From Stratiolaelaps scimitus (taxonomy: Eukaryota; Arthropoda; Arachnida; Mesostigmata; Laelapidae), in the NCBI GenBank assembly GCA_019614645.1, contig JABWDB010000007.1:7267501-7331500 (forward strand): a stretch of 64,000 bases of DNA. The letters are read 5' to 3'. Positions 22,864 to 33,900 of the stretch are shown piece after piece (positions within the stretch are counted from its first letter, which is position 1; each line of letters starts with the position of its first letter). Both the position numbers and the translations under genes were made by a program. The notes under the pieces were generated by a model. The model had not been told where the DNA came from, searched no databases, and saw only the letters and a program-made list of their open reading frames with translations.

Positions 22864-25060
22864 ATAAAGGTAAAGGTTTAATTAGTTTATTAAAGGAACC
22901 TCAATTTTTAAATACTACAAATGTCGTCAAGAACGGGCAAGCCGTTGGTAGCATACAGACTTTCCACCGGGACTTTGCGGCTTTTACCAAATACGACTCT
23001 TAGCGCATCATTTGGATTATCATTTGGAGCTCTGCGCGTTAATCTCAGATAACCGGTACCACTAGCGCCTTGTACACCAGAAGAAGACGATCAGTTATAA
23101 CTCTGATCTCCTTAAGTCTCCGTAGTGCAGGAATATCGAGTGCTGTAGGCAGTTAAAGGCAGCCGCGAGATCAAAAAATACACCAAGACAGATCTTCTAA
23201 GCTTTAATTGTATCGATGATCTCCTGCCATTGATGCTCAACTGCCAGTTTCGTCGAACGCCTGTAGAGTCTTCTACAATTTCTCAGTGACCTTCGACAAG
23301 AAGTCGACGAGAGATATGTAGCGCTCGTTGGCAGACCTGGCTGGCTCGCCCTTGCCTTTGAGGAGCGGAATAATCCATGCATCCCCTACTTTAATAGGAA
23401 AAGAACCAGAGCCGATCTATAGGTTGATTACACTGGCCTGTGGAGAAGCAATAGCAGAGGCGATTTCCTTTAGGAATATACTCGGAACTTTTGGTACGAC
23501 CGCTACCCTAGCCAACTTTTGCGCCCCCGAGGACAAACTGAACTTGAACTTCGAGAGACGACACAGTGGCGAGTTCAATGGTGGCGAAGTGCCTGTTGAA
23601 CTCATCCGAAATCGCTTGTGGGCACAGAAGCTGCTCACAGGAATGGAGATCAAGAACATAAGAGAGGTCAGCCTTTGATATCTCTCTGCTACAAGATTCA
23701 CCGATAAACCTCCATGATTTGGAGGCGTCGCCCTTCAACGGCAAGTATCTTCACTTGCAGAACGCGGTCCTGTCGAACCGAAGATCCGTCCTGTTGCTTC
23801 GAAGACTTCTGTAATAAGCTGCCTTAGATTGGTGTGTGTTAACTCTTAGATGCCACTTGTAAGGTTTGTTAACGTTTGCGAACACAAACGTATTCGATCT
23901 ACAAGCTGAATTCCCACTATCCACTACAGCGAAACATTCATCATTGACGCAGTACAGTTGCTTGCATAAAGCTCAGTTTATGGCCTTAATACGGCCAGCA
24001 GACAGGTTCCTAGAGAGACTATCGTGCAGCCGAGTGGAAATTGGAACTTCAGGAGATCTGCTCGGGATAGGGTTCTCTAAGAACATAACAATAATAGGAT
24101 AGTAATCAGAAAAAAAACGGAGTCTAGATCAGACTAGATCACAGGAACCACATCTTGGGACCTGTCGCAGTTTGTGTTCGAGGATGGCCGCGTAACTCTA
24201 TTAATGATATACCGTTAGTCTTCTGAAGAGAAGAGCGCTGTGTATACATACATATACCTTACATATATCGCGGTCTTACATGTATATATATATAACGATT
24301 GGCAGGGCGATCCTATTGGCTCCAGATTGGCCTTGACAATAACATAAACTAATTGCAAGGTGAATGGGACGTCTAATTGGTTGTCCGACTTAAAAGTCTT
24401 ATCCATATGCGTTCTGCAAGCCATATAAGAACAAAATATTTTAGCTTGAGGTCCCCGCATATAAGTTCTCGCGGTGTTTTTCAATGCTCTCCCTTTTATT
24501 TCTTAGCCACCGTTCGGGTTCGCTATACTCAAATTATCTTAAGAGGTTAACGTCTGATCATGAAGCAAACGTCAAATCTGCGGTATTTGCTAGTTACTAC
24601 GGGGGCCATACCCAGTAGAACCCCGAATCTCCGTAACTTGGGTTAGCGCTATGCTTACGCTAAAATATCGCTGCTGTCTTTGCTATTTGAAAGAATAACG
24701 TAAAGCACGATAACCTTTGGAAGGTGGATATTCCAGACAACCAAAAAGTTCACTTTCGCAGCCTATGTTTTTCAATGCCTTGAAGGTCCTTTTGAATGAG
24801 AATGGCCGCCAATCAAGCCGAGACTTGGTCGCGCACTTCCTCACATCCCTGACCAAGGCGAACAAAACAAATCAGTTGACAGTTACAGCTAAGCACCTGT
24901 CCCCGCATCGAAATTTCAGTTTTTTGCAAAAAATCATCACGGGAAACTAGAAATGGTGTCGTTATGCTGACATGAACAATAATAATGGCTACGGGGTTTG
25001 AAAATCCGCGCAAACCCGAGTCTAATAATATTAATAAAAAGAACACTCTGTCGTCTACGC
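22864..25060 (-). mobile_element. degenerate non-LTR retrotransposon (LINE), endonuclease to 3' end, RT core deleted
   Basis: Reading down the minus strand across several frameshifts, endonuclease-like pieces come first: DVRKC near 24850, GDLKLKYF near 24450, and SDYYPIIVMF near 24090. The linker before reverse transcriptase follows (GDAWIIPLLKGKG near 23350), then RT motif A (GVFFDLAAAFNCLQHS near 23150). Most of the RT core is then missing, and the C-terminal coding end at about 22905-23040 (VESLYATNGLPVLDDICSI, then stop) follows. The last 60 bases contain TTCCTTTAATAAACTAATTA, matching the SINE tails at 1086, 1492 and 63526. The type is endonuclease-bearing, perhaps Jockey/CR1-like; clade not determined. 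Confidence 0.75.
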
Positions 25061-25156
25061 TCAACTAATAACTACCTACCGCCGCCGCCGCCTTCATTAA
25101 ACGGGATACCTACCTATCGGCAGGGAAGAAGTAGATTCATTTGGAATAATTAATAA

Positions 25157-25166
25157 TTTATTTATT
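25157..25166 (-). terminator. polyadenylation signal of the micropeptide gene
   Basis: Two overlapping AATAAA hexamers on the minus strand begin about 18 bases beyond the stop codon. Confidence 0.5.
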
Positions 25167-25183
25167 TACACATGTATGTGTTC

Positions 25184-26304
25184 CTATCGAAGAATCTCAC
25201 TTAGTTTGTCCTGAATGTTCTGGCTTCGCCTTTCGATCTGAAAGAGCAAAGCGGTAAGACACGCGGTTATACACAGGATGGAGAAAAAATAATATGCCGC
25301 TGATGATTTGCAAAATTAGCACTGTTCCCGCTAAAGAACCGAAATTCTAACTAAGCACACATTCAGGTTGTTTTGGCACTATAGGTGACCTGTATTTTAT
25401 CCACTGGCTGGTAAATCCACAGTGGGGTTTCGGTATGCCAGATCTTTATAGTCAGATCATCGATTATAGTAAGTAGGCTCCTACACGTCAATCTCGTTCA
25501 TCCTGCGATTGCTTCCCGGCCATTTCTCCACAAGACATCTGTCGGGGGACTGATCCGTATGGCATTATCATGAAGAGGTGTCCGAACGGAAAGCCACACC
25601 TCTCCGAGGCCATGGTACGTCAATTCGTACAAGACCTACATCGTAATGTTTATTGTTTGAAATCAAAAATGATTATAAGAGAAGAATACGGCAAAGATGA
25701 CGTTAAAGGAGACAAAAGTTAAAGGACAAACACAGTGGCATCTCACCTTAATGTTCCTTTCAAAGTAAACCCCGGCCGCGAAGCCAAAGCCGAACGACAC
25801 CTACGGAAACGAACATTAGCATAATTATCTACCTGACTAATCTCCCTGGTAAGGATCATTTGCTAACTGAGAGTTCACTGAATCATTAATTGTTTGTGGC
25901 ATTAATTACAGCGAATTCCGTACATTGCGAAACTAAAACCCATAGAGACACTCACTAGCTGGATACCGGGCAGACAAATGCACAATTTATTGACCTCGTT
26001 AAGCGGCATTGTGCTAACATACCCCGCGAGTACAATAGTCGAAAATGCCCACTGTGGGGCTTAAACCTGTGGCACAATGGAGGTCACTCATTCGTTACTC
26101 GGCCTACCGTGTTTCACGTCGTTTGTAACGAACCAAACGCAGGCATTCGATATAATGTCTCAGTTCGCTACCAATATATACATATAATGTGTATATTTAT
26201 ATGTAAATATATTCACATCATCGTTGTTTTACAAGTATATTTATGTTGAATTGGAGAAACGTCCACCGAGCACTTACCAAACATACAAACGCAGTGGCAG
26301 GCAT
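25184..26304 (-). CDS. 44-residue single-pass membrane micropeptide, three exons
   Basis: Coding exons on the minus strand are 26278-26304, 25747-25800 and 25184-25237 (27, 54 and 54 bases), all in phase 0. Donors TTG|GTAAGT and AAG|GTGAGA and acceptors CCGTAG|GT and CTTTCAG|AT are good. Exon 1 starts ATGCCTGCC. Exon 2 reads VSFGFGFAAGVYFERNIK and exon 3 is IERRSQNIQDKLSEILR then TAG. The product is a hydrophobic helix (about residues 4-22) followed by a short charged amphipathic tail. The G-x-Y-x-x-x-N pattern at the end of the helix recalls the small mitochondrial protein STMP1, which has the same size and architecture, but this resemblance is weak and by eye. Each exon is too short to stand out as an open frame. 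Confidence 0.6.
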
Positions 26305-27060
26305 TGCGCTAGCAGCGTCGAAGTGATCTCTCTCGTGAAGCCTCTCGTCCGTTGCTGTAACTGGCGTCTTTGAGGCGGGGTGGTGCCAATACAGGCTTTC
26401 CTCAGCAGACGTTGTGTCTCTCTATCGGTGTCCAGCTGGTGCGATTGCCTTGCCAGCTTAGGTGTTCTTCCCTCTCGGTCCCCGAAGTCGAGGACTGGCC
26501 ATGCAGACACCAGGTTTGACGTTCAGGTCAAGACCCACACTCTACGAGTGCAGAGAAGATGAGAGAAGATGCTTTCAGCTCTCTGAGGGCAATGCACGAC
26601 AGTAACCGTCTATGTTTAGAATAAATAAAGCAAGGAAGAGATGCAGGAGGAACAACGAGCGGATGGTCACAGGTACCCAAGGGCTAGGACTACGGGAGAC
26701 ATCTTTTCCTCTCTGCCGCTCAGTTTGGAAATGTCATCGAGACGAATGCGATTGTGCGATTGGCCTCGTCATATCTTTGTGATCGTCTATGATCGTACGA
26801 TGGTATCGTGGTGTCGATGATGAGAGCTGTCTGTGACCATCAGAGTTGATGAACAAATTTGAAACGCTCAACAAATTGAACACTATGATGCGCCGCAATA
26901 TATCAACGATTAACATGAGAGTAATTTTGGCTTTAGACGACCGAAGTCTCTTCAGAGATCAAAGTAAAAAATCCAGTGGGCTCAAGTTACGCGTGAAGTA
27001 TACGTGTTAACCATATCAGCGTGGAGTATTTTGAGCTAAGTAATATTGGTATTTAAAAAA
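26305..27060. other. upstream region of the micropeptide gene
   Basis: The sequence just right of 26304 is GC-rich and is the likely 5' UTR and promoter of the minus-strand micropeptide gene. No TATA box is obvious and no other gene was seen. Confidence 0.35.
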
Positions 27061-27114
27061 TTGTCCGGCCTAACGCTCACCCGACATTTAAGGTCCACGG
27101 TACTCGTTTGGGGA

Positions 27115-27295
27115 CGAGCCCGGTGGCCTGGTGGTGCATTCGTGTGCGCCTTGCAATCGGGGGAGACGGACGTAGGTGCACGGGTTCGATACCCACCGTT
27201 GTACATTTGCATCTAAAGGGGTTGTCCGTCTTACGAAGCAATGCTACAAGCAGCACCATGGACGTTAAATGTTGGCTGAGAGTCAGCCCGAGAAC
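27115..27295 (+). mobile_element. tRNA-derived SINE (family A), near full length
   Basis: The best copy in the window. The A box is TGGCCTGGTGG at 27124-27134 and the B box GGTTCGATACC at 27183-27193. The body has TTGTACATTTGCATCTAAAG and GTCCGTCTTACGAAGCAATG, and the tail ACGTTAAATGTTGGCTGAGA. The A-to-B spacing suits pol III transcription. Confidence 0.75.
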
Positions 27296-27327
27296 CTGGT
27301 ACTCGTTTGGGCATTAATACGGGCCTT

Positions 27328-27426
27328 TCAAATGCAGATGTGCAATGGCGGAGATCGAACCCATGCACCTACGTGTCTCCTTCGATTGCAAGGCGCATGC
27401 GAATTCGCCACTAGGCCATCGGGCTC
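27328..27426 (-). mobile_element. tRNA-derived SINE (family A), inverted copy
   Basis: Complementary to the head of the SINE at 27115, including the B box region (GGAGATCGAACCC on the plus strand) and the head CCATCGGGCTC. With the 27115 copy it forms an inverted pair. Confidence 0.7.
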
Positions 27427-27429
27427 AAG

Positions 27430-28970
27430 CAAGATATTGGTACCTGTTTCTGACTGTCCATGGAGAGGTTTTAAATAAAATCAATATATTCACTGAATAT
27501 GTACGCGACCCTATACGGGTAAACATCTATACGCATATTGGTGTATACGATATATACAACCCTATACGGATTGCCAGGTGGATATGCTTAGCCTCGTTTC
27601 GATTTGTTAGTTCTTAGAGAAAGATCACCGATTTTTATTGAATCAAACTTCGCGCGTCTTGTTCTAATGGTCTTGTACGACGATCGGTTTACATTGATGA
27701 ACTTTTACAGCACTACATCTGCTTAGAATGTGAGTTTGTCGCCAGAATCTCTTCTCAAGTGACACTTTAGAACATCATTCTGAGCCTCTGCCCTGGGTAT
27801 CAGGATGGCTCATGTTAGAAGAATAGAATCATCGGTTGTTCGCCCTCTGACGCCATACCACGGTAGTGTATAGTGTGCAACACTTTTCTTAAATACACGA
27901 GAAACAGAAGACCCTAATACCGTTTCATTATCATTTGTGAGTCCTCTCAATATTTGTTAAATCCGTGCCTTGCTCGCAGGCATAGCCTCAAAATTGCTTA
28001 CTTCAATTGTGCGCTATAATAATAATAATAATTAGTATTGTTACGAGACGAACACAAATCAATGATTGTATTTAATGACATCATCGTTATGACCTCTAGA
28101 AATGAGCGCTAATGAAACTTACGCAATTCTCATTACCTAGAGCTAAATATCAGATCTGCGGACAAGCGGAACAAGGATCGAGGTTCTCCGGCAATTATCG
28201 TTACTGAGATCTCCGAAGCAAAGGGAAGACAAGCCATCACTGTTCGCCACATCGACGTACGCTAACCATTGCGCTGTTCTAATTATCTCGTATCTATATA
28301 TTAAAAGACATATATTGCTATTACTACGGGAAGGGAAAACCAGACATATATGATACGGATAAAGCATGCGTTGTGATGCACACAAAGAGTGTGCACTTTT
28401 GGTGCGAAAAAAACCCCTTGTGCGAGAAATACCTCGTTCTTGTGGATGTACGATTGCCAACACAATCATATTGAATGTCGTGTGCAGTTGATGATTTGGA
28501 GATAGGAAACATGATTTTCGCTGACTGGCTGGTTAAGGGGCGTTTTGTACGGAAGGCATCAATATTGCTTAAAAGACCTTCGCTCATGAAGGTCTTATTT
28601 TGGTTTATTAGTGACAAGATGGTGTATTCCCATCACCCCATACCATTGAAATGCGATAAAATAGAAAAAATGATCTATCCAACTAAGTTTCTCGAACTTT
28701 CGAATGAACTATGAGAAGAGCAAAGGATATTAGAAGCAATCAACCCATGCAGCCTTAATGCATTTCGTTTCAAACGTACTTAACGCTCGCTGCGGATCGA
28801 ACTCAAATCGTCGTGGCTGACAATTCACCTCCGAGATAGAATATAAATAGATTGCCGATCTGTATCTTCTGTCAATGGCTCATTCAACGTGGAACCGAAC
28901 TCGAAGTATATATATATATATATAGTTAGTTTTGATATATATATATATATAGTTACTAATTGTTTTTTTC
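27430..28970. other. intergenic, nothing supported
   Basis: AT-rich sequence with short TA runs at 28908-28923 and 28937-28952 and a TAA run near 28016. Open frames here have no coding character. Confidence 0.4.
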
Positions 28971-28976
28971 CTCAAC

Positions 28977-29155
28977 AGACGACCCCCCGGCTAAACTGGG
29001 AAGCTCTAATCATTGGATTCTCAGCCGGCATTCTGATAGTTGTGGCTGTCGTAGATGTCACGTTATACCTCTCGAACGGTGGACCAGCAACGATATCGAG
29101 GTGGATCGTCAACAATTTTGGCTTCATTCGTGGACTTCACTTTCTTTCTCACTAA
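28977..29155 (+). CDS. possible terminal exon encoding one membrane segment
   Basis: A strong acceptor (TTTTTTTCCTCAACAG at 28961-28976) opens 59 codons in phase 0, ending in TAA at 29153-29155. The peptide includes LIIGFSAGILIVVAVVDVTL, a convincing membrane helix. I found no upstream exon ending in phase 0. A second frame is also open for about the same length, so this may be chance. Confidence 0.25.
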
Positions 29156-29799
29156 TTAACCGAGATTCTTTGCTTCAATTCCAGCATGTGTATTAAAATT
29201 ATTGACTCAGGCAGTGAGAAAAGCAGGATCCACTCCACCTAAATTTCCTAGTGAAGCAGATTTACACACCCTAACACCCGATAGAACAGAGCACAGACAA
29301 CGACTACCTTCACCTTGTGAGCTACAATAAAACCATATTGTCGAAGATCAATGTTGTTGATGTCCTGTTCGCACGTTATACCTTCATCAAACAAAGGAAA
29401 TTAAAAGCATAATAACACAATGTTACTACTCTAACCTAAAATATCTCATTATATTTCTAGACGCGCCAGAGTTGACTAAAATTAATTGAAGGAGAAAAAG
29501 ATCTCAAACAATCAGAATTGCAATGTAGTTGTTGTCAAGTTCCAATCATTTTCTTAGCTATTCGCTTAGAAATACTACTTGCTTACTGGTATAAGCGAAC
29601 TTATAAGAATAATCGCAGGGGGGACTGCAGTTTAGTATTATATATCGCCCGCAGCTATTAATTGCGGCAATGTGTGACTCAGTGTGTCACTCAGACTTCA
29701 TGTGACTTACGCTCGGTATATGGTACTAGCTTTGGCGCGAACTTTTCAACTTTGAGCTCCCGGGCCCTCTCCACACGGCGACGGACTTGAGCGTGAGAA

Positions 29800-29984
29800 A
29801 TAAACAGGTTGGGGCACCCGCTATATGTTTGTCAACATTTAGCAGACGACACTTTTGCTTCACGCCGCAGATCGTCGGAAGAAGACATCCGTGCATTGTT
29901 CTGTTCTGTGATTGCCGGCGGTTTTAGAAGTTTGTTGTTTGGTGCTGCTTTGTCAAGGCACGGAAACGCCATCAGTTGTGTAAG
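29800..29984 (+). promoter_or_regulatory. probable 5' untranslated exon of SSRP1
   Basis: GC-rich sequence ends in a good donor GTAAG|GTGAGA at 29984/29985. The next acceptor in this strand is TACTGCAG at 30898-30905, immediately before the SSRP1 start codon. The left end is uncertain. Confidence 0.4.
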
Positions 29985-30905
29985 GTGAGAGTTCTCGTAC
30001 ACACTCAGTCATGATGGCAGTGATGCCTAGGAAGTTTCCTAGTTATCATAGCCAATCGTCATCTGGTTGCCGAATGGGAAGCTTTGGCGCCCAAAATTTA
30101 GCTGATCTCCCATTGACAAAATGGCCTCGACTGTTACTGAGTTAAGGGGTTTTTAAACCCAGGAGTGACTCTCAGTTTTGTCTGCCTTAAGTTGACCCTC
30201 CCCGGATCTTCAGCCACACTCGGTAGTATTATATAGGGTTCATCCAGCAGGGAACTGAAGGCGTATATGAGTCCGCTTCAACACCTGAAGCCAGGTTCGA
30301 CTTGCTGTATGGTGATATTTCATTCGCCGGTCGTTGGTAGCTGGCTTGTCCTGACTTGTCAGCACTTGGTTTCTGACAATTTCAAATAACCACCATATAT
30401 TGTCACTGGGCAGGCTGAATGAGATAAAGTTGTACTGTCTATCTATACTGAATAAAAATAAAGTCCGGTGAGGATAATGTGATTATTCACATCGCATCCA
30501 CCGGAAGGTACAACACATTATAACATTCAACATAATTTTGCAATGCTTACAATGTAGCCATGTTGGGTTCATTTCGTAAAGGCGTATGAAACGCAGCATT
30601 AGACTGCCGATACCCGGCACTGAAACTCAATGACAGGGAGTAATGTAAACGGAATCCCTGCCGCAAAGCTTTGCTTCACAGAAGTCGGATCATTAGCTTG
30701 CAGCGAGTTCCGAAGAATATCTTTTGAAATTCACATTGATCTTTCGACACGTAAGCTGCAGTTTTAAGACTTTAAAGCGAAGCACCTCGTGCCGGAGAAA
30801 GCAATTCAAGAACCCCAGCTTTTTACCTCATCATGAGTGGATTATTGTTATCTGGATATAATCATCGTCAGCCTAATAAAAAAACTGCAATAATCCCTAC
30901 TGCAG

Positions 30906-33900
30906 ATGGTGAATTCTGTGTTCGAGTTCGGGGATGTGTGGAAGGAGGACAAGGGCGGGATGTCGAATGGCCGCCTTAAAATGACAGATCAGAACATCGT
31001 GTTCAAGAACGCCAAAACCGGCAAGGTCGACCAGCTCAACAGTGGAGAGGTAGGTTTTAGAGAATAAGTATAATCCATCGACTATCGGAAAATGTTTGCG
31101 AAATGACAAAGCATTTCTCTCGACAACTCTGTTGTAATGCTCTTCCTTGGCACATCATCAAAGCTAATCTTGCTGATCCTTGCGCTGAACGACGTTTGAA
31201 TGACAACGCAACCGTGGTGTGTTCATTTACACATTTTCTTGTTGTTAATTTCTTTATGCTCGTTTAGGTGGACTCTGTTGAATGGCAGCGGCTTGGTGCC
31301 GGCTTCGGAATGCGAATTATCCTTTCAGGAGGAGCTATTCACCGTTTCGGTGGATTTATCAACGACGAGAAAGAATTTGAAAAATTGAAGGAGTTCTTCA
31401 AGGTTTGTGCCTGTCATACTCTCGTCACTACTAGTGTGAATGCTTATTTCATTACGTTTTTCTGGGACGTTTTTCTTGCGATATATATATCTATATATAT
31501 ATATATGAATTTTGTTTTTGCGACTGGCCCCCAGCCCTTGTCCCATTTCATACTTCTCGGCTATTATCCATGCGGCATTAACTTACGAGAAAGAAAATGT
31601 CGAAAGAAAAAATCGGCACGTCCCTGCGAATGAAACGGAAGGAAGTTACCGTTTTTGGTCTATTTATTCAAGCTGTGTCCCTAATTACTACGCTCGGCTT
31701 CCAAATATATCTGTGCCCCATGGCACTCTCAATTTGAACTGGCCTTACCTTATCTTGCCTAACCCAACTATCTTATAAAATATTTATGCAGAAACCGTCT
31801 TACGGTTCTATGTTGTTCAAGTCCACGTTCACACTTTTTGTAGCGTTCAGACGTTGTAAAACCGAATGAAATTTCTGTCGGATGTGTTTTCACAGCTTGA
31901 TTCTAAGACAGTAAGTCAGCCATGTTGTTACAATTGTTTAAGTTTATATGATAACAATGATATTGAATTGCAGGAGTTTTACAGTGTGGACTTAAGGAAC
32001 AGAGAACTGTCATTGACGGGCCGAAATTGGGGTACGGTGAAGTTCGACGCTGCCAGCCTCGAGTTTGACATTGACAAATCGAATGCGTTTGAGGTGAGTG
32101 CCCATAGCTGACCACGGGTCAATTTCATTGACACCGAACATCAGATATTATACATAAGCATGAGGTGTTATTAGAATCACTGCAGTTAATAACTTTAGTT
32201 AATAAATTTAACTAACCCGATATTCACTACCCAACTGCAACGTTAAATTTGTTACCAACTCTATCGAACTATTATTTTCCACTTTCGAGCGCGTGCATAT
32301 TGGTAGCGTTATCGAACCAGAACACTCCAGGGTTTTGCTCCGCGACGGCCGTTTTGCCGTTGGTTTCATATTGATATTGATCGTTGTCAGATTGCACCCG
32401 AACGAACTCTACAACGAATGCAGGCGATAGCACTCTCTACTAGCCCGCTATTCAAGTATTGAAAACTTGGTAGTAAACTCTTGTTGAAAACAAGAAGGGA
32501 CAAACCTAAAAAGAACCCCCCCCTTACGTAGACGGTACATGTGGAACAGTCAGAAATAGTTTCAGTAGTAGGATATATGAGTGTTTAATATAATACAGCT
32601 GATAGAGATCAAGTTTGGAAACGAATTCACATATGGTGTAACACATTGACATTGCGGTGTTGCCTGTTGTGTTGTCGCTTGTTTCAGGTCCCTCTGCACT
32701 ATGTGTCCAACTGTGCGACTGCGAAGAACGAGGTGACACTCGAGTTTCATCAAAACGATGACGCGTCCATCAATCTGACTGAAATGCGATTCTTCATCCC
32801 ATCGGACGCGAACTCCGAAGTGGACGCCGTTGATGCGTTCCGCAACAACGTCATGTCGAAGGCGTCCATCATCCAGGCGACCGGTGACGCCATTGCTCTA
32901 TTCAGCGACATTCAGTGTCTCACTCCCAGAGGTATGTTTTCATAACTCGCAGAATGCTGCTGCCCTATTTTTGGATGCGTTTGTTTTCCTTCTGAAAATG
33001 AGGCCTGTGAGGAAAGCTGTCGAAACGACAGAACGAAGACAATCACAATATCCAGGGGCGATGATTGCGAATGTCTGATGATTGTCTTTTTAATTGCATT
33101 GCTCACATGGAAATTGGTATATCATAGAGGTATGTTGGGTCTCACCCGTTTGCTTATTTCTGTCCACAGGTCGTTACGACATCAAGATCTTTACAACGTT
33201 TATACAGCTTCACGGAAAGACTTTCGACTACAAGATCCCTGTAAATACGATTTTGCGTATCTTTCTTCTGCCCCACAAGGATGGTCGACAGATGCACTTT
33301 GTTCTTAGTCTCGACCCACCAATCAAGCAGGGTCAGACCAGGTAAGTCAACTGGCCTCTAAAGTGGTCGGCGGTCTAGCCAGTTTGAAGTTATACGAAAG
33401 ATTATTGTCACTGAAAGAAATTCGTCCACGTGCTGGCGAATTATCGAATTAGCACCGACATCGCGTAGCGGCAACACCAGCGACTTGACATATAGGGTCT
33501 TCGATTGAAATTTCCCAGGGCACATGCGGGGCTTATGCTCAAAGATTTGCCAATGAAGTTGTTATGATTGTTGTTATTAGAGCCCGGCACACACACTTAT
33601 ACACTGTTGTCAGTGTATTAACAATGACGTTGATTTACTATTTCGATCAGGTATCACTTTTTGATCCTGCTCTTCAATCAAGAAGATGAAGAAGATGTCA
33701 AGCTATCGATGAGTGAAACCGATCTAAAAGAGAAATATGAGGGGAAGCTCGAAAAAGAAATGAGTGGACCTGTGTTCGAGACCCTCAGCCGTATTGTCAA
33801 GGTATGGAATACAGCCTTCATTCACTGAATTCAAATACGCTGACCTCGTGTATATGTTGCACACAGATAGGTGCAAGATGAACTTTCAACATAGAAGGCG

